DNA from: Globomyces pollinis-pini
Taxonomy: Eukaryota > Chytridiomycota > Chytridiomycetes > Rhizophydiales > Globomycetaceae
Reading direction: 5' to 3'
Assembly (NCBI GenBank): GCA_025399215.1
Contig: MU621091.1
Location: 1-64,000 of the forward strand
Length of the DNA stretch: 64,000 nucleotides
Both the position numbers and the translations under genes were made by a program. Below are positions 34,550 to 45,012 of this stretch, in pieces. The notes under the pieces are model-generated. The model saw only the letters and a list, made by a program, of their open reading frames with translations. It did no database searches and had not been told where the DNA came from. Position 1 is the first letter of the stretch; each line of letters opens with the position of its first letter.

Positions 34550-35932
34550 CTAAATGTAATTTATTAGGAGTACACTGACAAGAACAGCCGATGAAAACCA
34601 CCACCCTAGATGCGAACGTTTCGGTTTATTTCCTGCCTTAAACCACATGACTGATTTTCTAATGTCATCAACTAAACCTTCGGGATCTTCCATGGCAGCA
34701 AAATGTCCACCCTAATGTTAACAAAATATCTTACAAAATTCTTTTCATTCCAACGGACTACATTGAACCCTTTTTGTGCCAATGACATGGGTACAGCCGC
34801 GACATCTCCTGGATAGATCGAACAAGAAGTAGGCACTGTACAGTAGGCTGAACCAAGTGTCAAAACTTCTACAGAACCCATATGTTCTTTATATAATCTT
34901 ATTGAAGACGATATGCAATTAGTAAACCAATAAAGACTGATATGATCTAAGATTTGTTCGTTCGTGAATACTAATTTTTCCTTTTCTGACCCACCCCAAG
35001 TATAGAACTTTTCAAATATCCATGATAGTAAACCGATTGGGGAGTCAGATAAACTATATCCCAAAGTAGAAGGTTTTGTTGCTTGAATAAACTGGTACCC
35101 TGTTTCATGTAAAAGATTACTTTCAATGTTTTGTAATTTGGCAGCATCCTACGTATTTAGTTTTCTTATATAATAATACTGATCTTGACATGATTCCAAG
35201 AGAAACGACCCATTTAGGTCCTAAAAGTTTGGCTAATAACATTTTTACAGTGTCAAATGAGACTATAGGTGGTAATGTAACGACCATATTCAAATGAATT
35301 CCGATAATAGAATCAGGAAAGCTTACAGCAATAGCTCTTGAAATAAATGATCCCCAATCTCCACCTTGTGCCTACAATCGTTCACCATTAACAATCTTAC
35401 TATATATTTGGAATACCCCAATTTAATCATCAATTGGTGCAAGGTTTTCGCCATTTCCATACAACCAAATCCTCTCTCTTTTGGTGCAGATGAAAATCCG
35501 TAACCAGGCAACTGTAAAGATTAGCCACAAGATACATACAGATGGTACTACAACATGAAAAGACTGGAGATCTGAGCTGGACGATAGTTGAGTAACAATT
35601 TCATTGAATTCTAGGTAACTTCCTGGCCATCCATGAATCAATAAAATAGGAATAGCATTTGGATCAGAACTCTTTTTATGAACAAAATGCAGATCAATTC
35701 CATTCACCAATGTATGAAATTGAGGATGACGTCGAATACGTTTTTCGAATCCATCAAAATCGTAGGTGTCTTTCCAATAAGATAGCAAGGAAGTCAACGC
35801 CGATACTGGTACTCCATCTTCCCATTCGTTTTCCAACTTCAAGTGTGATCCTGGTAATCTTGCATTGGCTAATCGTTGCTTCAGTGACTTAATTTCAACT
35901 TCGAAGGATGGGAATTCAAAATCAGAAATCAT
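34550..35932 (-). CDS. microsomal-type epoxide hydrolase (EHN domain plus alpha/beta hydrolase)
   Basis: Hydrolyses epoxides through an alkyl-enzyme intermediate. The N-terminal EHN domain has IKSLKQRLANARLPGSH and VSALTSLLSYWKDTYDFDGF. The core begins LHFVHKKSSDPNAIPILLIH and continues GWPGSYLEF (HGWP oxyanion motif). After an intron come LPGYGFSSAPKERGFG and then the nucleophile elbow QGGDWGSF (35363-35390 region), with catalytic Asp. The lid has GYSLSDSPIGLLSWIFEKFY. The catalytic His lies in GGHFAAMEDPEGLVDDIRK, spanning the last intron. A hydrophobic tail (WWFSSAVLVSVLLINYI) ends at the stop 34550-34552 and may anchor the protein; animal microsomal enzymes are instead anchored at the N terminus. 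Four to five introns, convergent with the NmrA-like gene. Confidence 0.9.
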
Positions 35933-36394
35933 ATTTCAAGTAAAAAAAGATCATCATAAAGCGTGTCTTTTCTTTACACTCAAAGATCTGCTTTGCTCAA
36001 CAAATTAAATTTCATTGAAATTTCAAGGAACGACATGAAAAAGAGCTGTCCTTTCAGGTACGTTGCGATACGCCTCGTAGTTGGGCTTCTTACCCACCAT
36101 GTAAAATGAACAGGGTGATGGATATTGAAACAAGTGTGTTTCAATCGCTTTCTTTTAATTCAACTTGGTCCGGTTTTACTTGATGGCGTGTACCTAGACT
36201 AAGCTGTTGGTGCAGGATTACTGAGACACATACAACCACACCAACTACGAAATGACAGAATTGTCATCTTTACTCTAAATCCACCACATCAACCAAAATA
36301 ACCCTTGAATTAGAGCCCACAACACGGTTCTTTGTTTCATATTTAGTATAAAAATAACAATGAAGTCATGGTTATCTTTAATACATACACTAGA
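35933..36394. other. divergent intergenic region with a TATA-like element
   Basis: Between the epoxide hydrolase (minus) and the wall-protein gene (plus). TATAAAAA at 36347-36354 lies 41 bp upstream of the preferred ATG at 36395 and fits a core promoter. GAGCCCAC at 36313-36320 also occurs upstream of one PH-domain gene. No gene or RNA seen. Confidence 0.45.
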
Positions 36395-37701
36395 ATGCAA
36401 TTTACTTTAATCGCTGGTCTTGCCATGTCTGTTGCTGCTGCACCACAAGGTTACAACTACGGAAAACCTCAATCATCAGACGCGCCTGTTCAACCTACAG
36501 TCGTTCAACCTACAATTGTTCAACCTACCATTGTCCAAACCACTACACCTCCAAAGCCAACCGTAGTGTCCCAATTACCTACTGTTGTTCAACCGACTAC
36601 TGTTGTGGTACAAACTACTAACAAACCAGTGACATCTAATGCAACCCAACAAACCACAACCAAGGCTGATACTACCATCACCAAAATCCCTGAAGTTCCT
36701 TCGTCTCCGAACGCTCCTAAGCCTAACCCTAACGCAAACTATCCATCGGCCCCAGTCACTCCAAATAAGCCTAACCCTAACTATACTCCTGATTCACCTG
36801 CTACTCCTGCTGGGCCAAACTATCAAGATTCACCTGCCTCTCCAACCACCCCAGACACGCCAAGCTACGATTCTAATGCGGAGAAACCTGTCAATGTACA
36901 AGCTCCAGAAGCAAATAGTCAATATGTTGTCACAGTTGACGCTATTGCTCAAGCATCTGTAGTTCCTTATGTAGACAGTGATGCAACATCTGTTGTTCCA
37001 ACTCCAGATGTCCCAAAGCAAAAGAAGAAATGCCACAAAAAACACGGTAAAAAACCAAAAGAAACACCTGTTATCCCAGCTATTCCAGAAGTACCTGCTA
37101 CTACTCCATGTGCTACCCCTGCTATTCCAGCAACTCCTGCCATTCCAGAAGTACCTGCTACTACNNNNNNNNNNNNNNNNNNNNNNNNNNNNNNNNNNNN
37201 NNNNNNNNNNNNNNNNNNNNNNNNNNNNNNNNNNNNNNNNNNNNNNNNNNNNNNNNNNNNNNNNNNNNNNNNNNNNNNNNNNNNNNNNNNNNNNNNNNNN
37301 NNNNNNNNCCTGCCATTCCAGAAGTACCTGCTACTACTCCATGTGCCACTCCTGCTATCCCAGTTACTCCAGGTGCAACTCCTTGCACGACAGCTGCATT
37401 ACCACAAACTCCAACAGCACCAATTGGCTACTTGGCAGATGATGCTGCCCCAGCAGCTGCCACTTATCCAGCTGGAGGACTCTACAATGCTTTACCAGAT
37501 CAACCTGCACAACCAATTGCATCTGCAACCTATCCAGCAGGCGGACTCTACGACGCTGTTCCCCAGACCCCTGCTTCGACTCCTGTGTCCGCTACTGCTT
37601 TAGCCGACATTAACACTCCTGCCTATGGATCTATTGCTTCAGGAGCAACTCAAATAACTACTTCTGTAACTGCAATTTTCTTATTGTTTTTGTCCTTATA
37701 A
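36395..37701 (+). CDS. secreted Pro/Thr-rich, probably GPI-anchored wall protein; interrupted by an assembly gap
   Basis: Signal peptide MQFTLIAGLAMSVAAAP from the ATG at 36395 (an in-frame ATG at 36368 would add 9 residues). The mature part is Pro/Thr/Val-rich: VQPTVVQPTIVQPTIVQ repeats, a basic patch KQKKKCHKKHGKKPKE, then tandem copies of PAIPEVPATTPCATP. A later pair of ATYPAGGLY repeats precedes a Ser/Thr-rich tail and the hydrophobic C terminus VTAIFLLFLSL, which fits a GPI attachment signal. 144 N (37165-37308) interrupt the tandem array, and the frames before and after the gap do not match, so the gap length is only an estimate. Function is likely structural in the cell wall; no enzyme domain is visible. 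Confidence 0.75.
37165..37308. repeat. assembly gap inside a tandem repeat array
   Basis: A run of 144 N. The sequence on both sides encodes the same unit (PAIPEVPATTPCATP, a unit of about 42-60 bp), so the gap reflects collapsed or unresolved repeats. The true copy number is unknown. Confidence 0.95.
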
Positions 37702-37869
37702 TTGTTCTAAATAAAGCACTGTCTTCCATAAACACTTATTTTACTGGAGTATTTTGATTTGAGTCCTAATTGAGTTTCCGTAAATAATGGACTAGTATGA
37801 ATGTGAGTGAAAAACTATCCACTCAAATCCAAACATAAACGCAAACAAGAAAATTTCTTCCCCTTTTGA

Positions 37870-39438
37870 ATGTTGATTCTTAAACTAACATTTTGTATAC
37901 AAATAATACTTGTAATTCATTTAATAATCGCTCCATTTACAAAAGTTGAAGAATCGTTCAATCTACAGGCAGTTCATGATTTACTATTCAAATCTTGGAG
38001 CGATATTCAATCATTCGATCATATGGAATTTCCTGGTGTTGTCCCAAGGTAAAAGAACTAGTTTTAACATCAATTTAGAACATTCATAGGCCCTTTGATG
38101 ATTTATGCCCTTGTAAAACCAATTCAGAGTATTTTGTCTTACTTCTCATTAACACCGGATATGACCAATCTAATGTTCCAATACATCACCAGAGGATCTA
38201 TATCATTCATGTTCACTTTATCACACGCCGCGTTAATGTATTCAATCTTAAAAGCATTTGGTAGAGCAACTACGAAATGGTTTGGAATTTTGTCTTTTAC
38301 GCAATTCCACCTGATGTATTGGAGTTCAAGACCACTACCAAATGTATTCGCATTGATTATATTTCAGTTCGCATTAGCCTTGTGGATTTTACCATCAAAC
38401 CGATATAGTTTTCAACCATCACTGATGATGTTCCTTTTGATATTCAACTGTGCTGTATTTCGTGCAGAACTATTTGGGTTATCATTTTTCATGATCTTCA
38501 CCAACATCTTGAATCAGCAATTAACATTGCCATTGACACTAATTATTGGAATAGTGTTTTCAGCTACATCAATCTGTAGTACCATGATGATTGACTCGCA
38601 CTTTTGGCAGAAACCTTTTATGTGGCCAGAATTTCAAGTGTTTATTTTTAATGGTGTGGAAAACAGGTCGGTGGAATGGGGTGTTTCGCCATTTTATGCT
38701 TATTTTACTTCTTTTCTCCCAAGAATAGTGCCATTATCATTTGCACTATCCCCTTTAAGCTTACTGGCTATCAGAAAAAGTTATCCCTACTATTTTTTAT
38801 TATTTATTCACATTATTCCCTTGTCGTTTATTGGCCACAAAGAATGGAGATTTATTATGTATCTAGTGCCGATAATGAATCTTGCTGCTGCGATTGGAAT
38901 TGTTGCACTGTTAAATCGAGTTAAACGATACTATTCTTTGATTTATCCCAGCACAAGATTGATTGTAACCATTATGCCTTTGCTGGCTTTATTTTTATCC
39001 CTCAACATGCTATACATATCACACTTTAATTATCCAGGAGGAAATGCCCTTCAAATGTTTCACACACTTGACTTGGGTACGCATCAATGTACAGTTCATA
39101 TTGACAGTTATACTGCCATGACTGGCGCCTCAAGATTTGGCGAAAGGAACGATGGTAGATGCACTTATTCAAAACATGAAGGACACAATGACAGTAACGA
39201 CTACATTCGTGCTGGGTATATGTGGTTACTTACTTCAAATCGCGAAGCCCACAATTCAACTCATTGGATTGAGTTGGTAAACGTGAAAGGATATGATGGA
39301 ATATCTCTAAAAAATCCAAAAGATTGGCTTAAGGATCTGTTATGGAATTTGCAATCATTAAATTTTGGCAAAGTTTCTTTACCATACCATATTAAACTAA
39401 CCCCCAAAGTATCTATTTTGAAGCGCCGGGAAACATGA
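37870..39438 (+). CDS. ALG12: ALG12-type dolichyl-P-Man alpha-1,6-mannosyltransferase
   Basis: ER-lumen GT22 enzyme that adds the eighth mannose to the dolichol-linked N-glycan precursor. The N-terminal span is followed by [18 protein letters not shown] (the conserved acidic luminal loop) and [17 protein letters not shown], the last part joined across a 30-nt intron (38049-38078). Typical family blocks follow: [39 protein letters not shown], and the GT22 hallmark [20 protein letters not shown]. The soluble C-terminal part has [20 protein letters not shown]. About 500 residues with roughly 10-12 spans. ALG12 is preferred over PIG-B or ALG9 because of the [12 protein letters not shown] loop and the long soluble tail. 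Confidence 0.9.
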
Positions 39439-39647
39439 TTGATCAATAAACTACCATTATTACGTATCTTTCCCATGAAATATCTGTCTTTCATTAATCA
39501 AATGCTTGTACACCACGCCATCAAATCAAAGATTGCTTTTGATTGAATCTCTAAGTACGATTGGGAAAAATTACAGAGCGGGCGTTTTCTCCTAAACGGA
39601 AAAATTCAAAGTTATTTATAACCCAACAAGGGTATGCTAAACTAACG

Positions 39648-41780
39648 ATGTCCATCAACAAGAACTGGCTACATGAAAAGGAGATCCATCATAAGTACGT
39701 GGAATCTAAAGAAATTATCACATCTTTCACTGACTCTCAAACTTTACATGGTTGGAAACCTGAAGACTCTTTAAGAGAAATTTGGCAGAATTTCAAAGAC
39801 GGATTGAAAAATACATTTCATGAAAAGGTGAAATTGGAAATAGTGGATAAAATGGGTGATAGTTGTGGTATTGAAGGATACGTGAATGATCAGAAAGTTG
39901 GGTCTGTGGATTTAAGAAACAAGGATAAAATATCTATTCGCCAAAAATTCTGTTTGCTCAACGAGAGTCATCTTCAGTTGGCATCCAGTAAAGGTAATGG
40001 CGAAAATACCATTGGTGGACATGGAGAGGGTTTTAAAGTTGGTATCAACCTACTACTCCGAAAAGGATTCAAAGTGACATACCAAATGCCTTATTGTGAA
40101 TGGCAGTTTTCTTTAAAGCATAAATACAGCAAGAAATTTAAAAACATGTGTGTCCAAATTGTCAAAACTAATGTTGATTCAGATTGGTTAAAGATTATTA
40201 TTGAAGGTCATGAAGTTCGTAATCTTTTTCACTTTGATATGGATATCGACTTTTCTGATGGGTTGAAATTTCAGGTTGGAAATTTGAATGGACAAATATA
40301 CTTGGCAACCAAGAATGCTTTTCGAGGATCAGTTTACAGCCGTGGATTGCTAATTGATAAAGATAAAGATTTAAAGACCTTGGGATTGGCAGTGGACTTG
40401 AACTTTTTGATATCTAGGGATCGACATTTAATACCTCATGATTTGTGGGACACAATTGCTAAAATATTAAAGAGTGGAGTGGAAAAAGTAGATTTGAACG
40501 AAAACAATGTATTTGAAATTATTTTACAGAATTCTGCTGATTTTGATTCATCTATGATCAAACCATCTGTTCGTGAAGTTTTACGATTGTATATATCTAG
40601 AAAGTTACACTGTTTGCCTGACAATGTCATTTTTATACAAGACGAAGATTCAAATATCAAAATGAAAAAGCTTTTGGCTATTGGAAAACAACCTTATGTT
40701 CATAAAGCATTAACGGACATTGTCCCATTCGAAAGCATGTTCCGAAATTTCATTTTGGATCAAAACCATTATGTTGCAAAAGATGCAGAAGCCATTGGGT
40801 ATGCTAATGCGTTAACCAATTATTGTCAATCCTTTTCAAAAACGTTGGAAATGAAGATAGAATTGGATATCAAGAACTTACCTGCCGAGATTGCTTCCAT
40901 GTGCCCCATTGTTCAAAAATATTATACTGGTTTTGGAGTGGAAAAAGTCGAGTACTTGGTGATCGCTGTTGATAAATCTCAATTGAATGTGAACCAACTA
41001 TTCTATTTGGCAAACCAAATACAAATGGGCATTTTAAATTGGAACACTAAAATCGATGGCTTTAAATCTGTTAGTTCCGAAATTTTTGAAGATTTTATTT
41101 CAGACAAACTGAACTATCAGAGTAAAAAGTACGATTCTGGAAGTATCAAACCAACTACAAATACTGATTCAGGATATTCAAGCAGAGTAAATTCACCAGC
41201 TCCTACCCTATCGGAGCATAGTTCCCCCAAGGTGTCGATTAAGGATCGGGTCAAGGTGGACAATCGTATAATGAATAACAATTTGAAAAATGAAGTTGCA
41301 CCAAACCGTTTGGACATTCCTGCTGAATCTGGCCAAACTGGCAGATCTGGTAACTGTGAAATTCACATTGGGGAACTCTTAATGAAAGATATTGATCAAA
41401 ACATTCTTTTCAGTCGAGAAATTTGGGAGACATACCTAGATGATGTTGACTTACAAATGCAAATCAAACAAAGCTTACCATTATTAAATCGAATCATCGA
41501 AAATTCCAGAAGAATGATAGCAAACAAACTTCACATGACTTCACACTCTCAACTCTCCATCACGCCAGTTTTAATCCGTGAAGATATTTTGGGATTCACA
41601 AATGGGGGAATTATCTACTTGAATTTGTTACCATTAAGAGTTGCAAAAGAGCAACCATTGGATGTGGAAGACAGTATATTTATGACTATATGTCATGAAC
41701 TCACCCATCGAGCTCATCGTGTTCATGATAGTGCATTTGCTCAAGAAAACTCCAAATTGATTTATAACATTATGAAATAA
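39648..41780 (+). CDS. GHKL-ATPase-like N terminus joined to a HELTH zinc-protease-like C terminus; unrecognised
   Basis: Intronless, 710 residues from the first ATG at 39648 (the open frame continues upstream without ATG). The N-terminal region has SLREIWQNFKDGL (residues 41-53), which resembles the ATP/Mg-binding N-box helix of GHKL ATPases. IGGHGEGFKVGINLLLRKGF (residues 122-141) resembles the G2 glycine box. A mixed alpha/beta middle follows, then a Ser/Pro-rich linker at about residues 495-560. The last 150 residues lead to MTICHELTHRAHRVHDSAFA (HELTH at about 683-687, extra His at 690 and 693), a zincin-type metal site, ending 23 residues later. A similar order, Hsp90-like ATPase at the front and zincin at the back, is known to me only loosely from much larger fungal proteins. 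Not a recognised family; function unknown. The domain calls are inferred from motifs only. Confidence 0.65.
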   Translation: MSINKNWLHEKEIHHKYVESKEIITSFTDSQTLHGWKPEDSLREIWQNFKDGLKNTFHEKVKLEIVDKMGDSCGIEGYVNDQKVGSVDLRNKDKISIRQKFCLLNESHLQLASSKGNGENTIGGHGEGFKVGINLLLRKGFKVTYQMPYCEWQFSLKHKYSKKFKNMCVQIVKTNVDSDWLKIIIEGHEVRNLFHFDMDIDFSDGLKFQVGNLNGQIYLATKNAFRGSVYSRGLLIDKDKDLKTLGLAVDLNFLISRDRHLIPHDLWDTIAKILKSGVEKVDLNENNVFEIILQNSADFDSSMIKPSVREVLRLYISRKLHCLPDNVIFIQDEDSNIKMKKLLAIGKQPYVHKALTDIVPFESMFRNFILDQNHYVAKDAEAIGYANALTNYCQSFSKTLEMKIELDIKNLPAEIASMCPIVQKYYTGFGVEKVEYLVIAVDKSQLNVNQLFYLANQIQMGILNWNTKIDGFKSVSSEIFEDFISDKLNYQSKKYDSGSIKPTTNTDSGYSSRVNSPAPTLSEHSSPKVSIKDRVKVDNRIMNNNLKNEVAPNRLDIPAESGQTGRSGNCEIHIGELLMKDIDQNILFSREIWETYLDDVDLQMQIKQSLPLLNRIIENSRRMIANKLHMTSHSQLSITPVLIREDILGFTNGGIIYLNLLPLRVAKEQPLDVEDSIFMTICHELTHRAHRVHDSAFAQENSKLIYNIMK

Positions 41781-42008
41781 ACTATGCTGAACATTGAACC
41801 TTGTCTTTTTATTATGATGTCATTGAGGTAATTATTACTGAACAAGCAATAAAATGGATGAACATCAGCCTTACACATGAGCAAATTTATCATTTACCAT
41901 AAAAAAGGTGGTTTATTAGATTCGTAATAATTAGTTGGTATGAGGTTGCAAGTGTCAAAGAACACTATTAAAAATATGAGATTCACACAATATAAACAGG
42001 TAGAATAT

Positions 42009-42788
42009 TTACAATTTCATTGGGGTTTTTGCTTGAATAGGTTCCATTTGAAAGTTGAATTGTTCAATCCACCGTTTATGCCATTCAGCAATTTCGACAA
42101 AACAAGTGATTGACATTGGTCGACGATTTACGTACCCAACAATTCGAAATTCATTAGATTGAGAGTATGGTTTTCTAATTGGCAAAACTTTGGTTTGGTG
42201 ACTTAGTGTAAGTGTCAGTATAGTTTTTCGTACTTTAAACGATTCATAAACGATGAATTGACCTTTTTTGATACAACACCATCGTTTTTCGCTTTTACCA
42301 TTCAGATTGATGTACATTTCACCTTCGATATCGACTTTGTTGGTTGCAGGTAGTGTGCAATACTCGACTGGGGATGGAATGGCAGGTACATCTAGTTCGT
42401 ACAGTACTTTGGAGAACAAATCAGGCAGAGACGATGAACGACTTCTGATTTTATTTATAGGTGCTTCTTTGGCTTTATCTGGTAAGCTGGAACGAGTTGG
42501 TTTTGTATCCATCGAGTTGTAGTTTAAATCCTGAAGGACTGATGCTGGATTGGGTAGTTTTTGGGATATTCTTTCCAATTCAGCTTTTAAATCATCTTCC
42601 ATATCATCGCCATAACTTCCATACAAATCATCGTATTCATCTAATGAGTAATTGTAGGCTGAGATTGAAAATCTGTCCAGATCATCTGCACCGTCCACCG
42701 AATACAAGTCGGTGTAATGTTCATGTTTACTAATCACAAGGCTTTCCATGTTAATTAATTCTAGGAGAAGAGGTTTTTCCTTCTGCAT
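42009..42788 (-). CDS. PH-domain protein, paralog 1 of a local family
   Basis: Intronless, 259 residues. The N-terminal half is acidic and Tyr/Asp-rich (SLDEYDDLYGSYGDDMEDDL). Next comes IRSRSSSLPDLFSKVLYELD, where residues 117-122 (RSSSLP) match the mode I 14-3-3 site RSxSxP. The C-terminal half is a PH-like domain: DIEGEMYINLNGKSEKRWCC, IKKGQFIVYESFKVRKTI and IAEWHKRWIEQFNF, with the conserved terminal-helix Trp. It is clearly related to the genes at 43216, 44197 and 49959. Probably a signalling adaptor binding phosphoinositides or proteins; ligand unknown. A TGGGCT word lies 20 bp upstream of the ATG. Confidence 0.75.
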   Translation of the reverse strand: MQKEKPLLLELINMESLVISKHEHYTDLYSVDGADDLDRFSISAYNYSLDEYDDLYGSYGDDMEDDLKAELERISQKLPNPASVLQDLNYNSMDTKPTRSSLPDKAKEAPINKIRSRSSSLPDLFSKVLYELDVPAIPSPVEYCTLPATNKVDIEGEMYINLNGKSEKRWCCIKKGQFIVYESFKVRKTILTLTLSHQTKVLPIRKPYSQSNEFRIVGYVNRRPMSITCFVEIAEWHKRWIEQFNFQMEPIQAKTPMKL

Positions 42789-43215
42789 TTATATGACAAT
42801 TAGCCCACCGAAAATCACTTCCCCCAGTAATGGCGCCTCGTGCTTTTTGGTCAAATCTATGACATCAACAAGAAGCCCAGCGGGTCATTGTGAGTCTCTT
42901 TGACTCTAACACGTTCAATATTGATTCATTGAGAAGTTTAACCGGTTATTTGGGAAAGTTTATAGAGGAAGAATTTGGGACAGTGAATTTGTCTGTACAA
43001 CTGTGGACAATTGTCAAATTGACCAAATGGAGTCTTTCTAGTTCACGGACTAGGGCTTTGCTGAACCCCATGATTGTTGTATATGGTTAGTAACTTAAAG
43101 AACTGACTATCCCAAACTAACCCAATTTTACCATATGCGTACAATTCATTTCTAAGGAATTACTTAAAGACAAAGATAGAAATTGAACCCTGGAAATAAT
43201 ATATTAAATCACAAA
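42789..43215. other. intergenic, with a possible small plus-strand ORF
   Basis: From an ATG at 42830 (MAP), removal of a possible 32-nt intron joins QAQRVIVSLFDSNTFNIDSL. The frame stays open through SLTGYLGKFIEEEFG and LTKWSLSSSRTRALLNPMIV to a stop near 43090. The composition looks protein-like, but I recognise no family and the donor (GTGCTT) is atypical. Alternatively this is simply promoter DNA of the divergent PH gene. Confidence 0.25.
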
Positions 43216-43815
43216 TCACTCATTTAGAAGTCGTATTTCATTGAGTTTGTGTATCCACTGTAGCATTGTTGAAATACACCGAAATCCACAAACGATTTTT
43301 ACTTTAGCTTTGAGGTTAGATGTACCAGTTAATGAAAACGTAAACACCCCATCAAAACTTTTATCAGTTTGGATTGGCAGTATGTTTTCTAAAGTCGTGA
43401 ATTTAAGTTTTAATAGTTCCACTTGATCTTGTATTGAATTGTACACCACAAAATGGGAACCAAAGACTTTACAATGTCGAATATCTACACGTATATTTCC
43501 CTCTACTTGGACTAGTATATCACCTTCTAAAGTGGGTGTCTCGCATTTTCCACATTTCGGTAAATGATTTACTAATTTCAGCCTATTTTGTCTTTCCCCG
43601 TTTGATTCTACATTGGATATGGTCTGTCCTGGCGAAACTCTATCAATCTTCTTTAACGAATCTTTTCTTTCACCAATACCCCTCTTTCCAACCTCAGCCT
43701 CCTGTCTTCGTTTCTTTGTAACAGTATTGGTAGGTGTACGAAAAGCATTGGTTACAAATTCACCCCAATTGGACCCCTCTATTGCTTTGATTGTGATTCT
43801 TTCATCATTGGTCAT
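43216..43815 (-). CDS. PH-domain protein, paralog 2 (diverged, 14-3-3 motif lost)
   Basis: Intronless, 199 residues. The N-terminal part is basic (TKKRRQEAEVGKRGIGERK). The PH-like part reads TLEGDILVQVEGNIRVDIRH, KVFGSHFVVYNSIQDQVELL and CGFRCISTMLQWIHKLNEIR. The framework (EGxxxVxxEGxxxxRxC, FxVYxSxxxxxxLLxLK, xMLxWxxKL) aligns with the neighbours. The SLPDLF segment found in paralogs 1, 3 and 4 is absent. The arginine cluster that usually contacts phosphoinositides is weak, so the ligand may differ. Lies between paralogs 1 and 3 on the same strand, so tandem duplication is the simplest origin. Confidence 0.65.
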   Translation of the reverse strand: MTNDERITIKAIEGSNWGEFVTNAFRTPTNTVTKKRRQEAEVGKRGIGERKDSLKKIDRVSPGQTISNVESNGERQNRLKLVNHLPKCGKCETPTLEGDILVQVEGNIRVDIRHCKVFGSHFVVYNSIQDQVELLKLKFTTLENILPIQTDKSFDGVFTFSLTGTSNLKAKVKIVCGFRCISTMLQWIHKLNEIRLLNE

Positions 43816-44196
43816 TATTAAAATGAGGTAATCAATCGCTTGAATTCTCGATTTAAATATTGTGTACTTACACGCTGTGCTCTATGATATCATTTAATGA
43901 AACAGTATTGCTGCATGGCAAGTTTATTTCAACATCAGTATAAGATGGTTTTGTAGGTGAGACGGAATATTTTTTCCGTGGCTGCCTGTGCTGACTGACT
44001 TAAAGAGTTTTAAGGCACTAGAATTGGGAGTTGCTGAAATGTTTAAGTCGATCTAAGTTTAAGCCGATGGACTTGGCTCACTGTTAGTGTACTGGCTATA
44101 GGCTTCGTCATGGCTTAAATTGCAACTGTACACAAAATAGAAGTGAAAAAGAATATCCTTGAAACATAATTTACTTTTATTTACTACCAACCAAAA
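43816..44196. other. intergenic spacer between PH paralogs
   Basis: No exon found. It serves as promoter of paralog 2 (minus) and as 3' region of paralog 3 (minus). Confidence 0.4.
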
Positions 44197-45012
44197 TCAA
44201 ATACCACCACATTCAGTCATTTGAATGAGTTTATTCACCAAGTCTTTATGCCTTTCGTGTGAACCACCATCGTCAGCTTTCTGTGCAAAGAATTTACTGG
44301 ATTTTGTCAGTTGATTCACCCATCGTAGCATGGTAAGTACTGTATCTACACCACACACAACAGATACTTGTGTAGTCACCAACTTGAAAGTGAATAGTTC
44401 ATCGATACCGGCTTTGTCATCTGTTGGATATATTTTGCTGTCAGTGTTCAAATGAAAGGTAATCAATTTGGTTCGGTCCTTAAATGAGGTATAAATGATA
44501 AAACGATCGTGGTAGATAGCACACCATCGTTTTTCAAATGTACCTTCGATATTCACCATCATTTCTCCCTCCAAGTCTGGTTTCGATGACACAGATTGTC
44601 GTTGTAGTGATTGAAATCGAGGAGACACAGGTAAGTGCTTCTCTAATTCTGCAATGGTAGAGTCGAAAAGGTCTGGTAGACTTTTGGTTCTTGTCTGAGA
44701 TTCTGATAACTTGAATGCGGAATGGTATGATGGAGATTGAATGGTGGTGGTTGGAGACATATCTTCCAAGCAATTCTCAGAAGATCGTCTCATTGGAATT
44801 GTAATTGAAGTAGAGGCATTTTCAGATACTACAGGTTCACCATAGGAATCAAACAACCAGTCGTTTTGGTTGTCTGCAGTGGAAGCGTCAGACAGACTAT
44901 CAGGAATAGTAAGAGTGTCATTAGAATGAGGTTCAAAAGATGGCGCGATCTTCCTTATACAAACTCTGCGAGGCAAGCTACGGAAATCAGTGCTGAGATT
45001 TGTTTGGAACAT
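44197..45012 (-). CDS. PH-domain protein, paralog 3
   Basis: Intronless, 271 residues from the first ATG in frame (45010-45012; TTG codons lie upstream). The N-terminal half is Ser/Thr-rich and acidic. Residues 108-113, RTKSLP in SQTRTKSLPDLFDSTIAELE, match the 14-3-3 mode I pattern R-[S/T]-x-S-x-P. The PH-like domain reads DLEGEMMVNIEGTFEKRWCA, IYHDRFIIYTSFKDRTKLIT and CGVDTVLTMLRWVNQLTK. Best preserved of the set after paralog 1. A TATAAATA box (45050-45057, read on the opposite strand) lies about 40 bp upstream of the ATG. Divergent from arginase across a 1.65-kb gap. Confidence 0.72.
   Translation of the reverse strand: MFQTNLSTDFRSLPRRVCIRKIAPSFEPHSNDTLTIPDSLSDASTADNQNDWLFDSYGEPVVSENASTSITIPMRRSSENCLEDMSPTTTIQSPSYHSAFKLSESQTRTKSLPDLFDSTIAELEKHLPVSPRFQSLQRQSVSSKPDLEGEMMVNIEGTFEKRWCAIYHDRFIIYTSFKDRTKLITFHLNTDSKIYPTDDKAGIDELFTFKLVTTQVSVVCGVDTVLTMLRWVNQLTKSSKFFAQKADDGGSHERHKDLVNKLIQMTECGGI

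Noticed and set aside
37108..37160. Frames with long Leu runs across the N gap (LPFQKYLLL-type)
   Set aside because: Alternative frames of the Pro-rich repeats. Only the signal-peptide frame before the gap and the PAIPEVPATTP frame after it are consistent with one protein.
39561..39647. In-frame extension upstream of the GHKL-zincin gene
   Set aside because: No ATG in it; it starts at TTG. The first ATG at 39648 was preferred.
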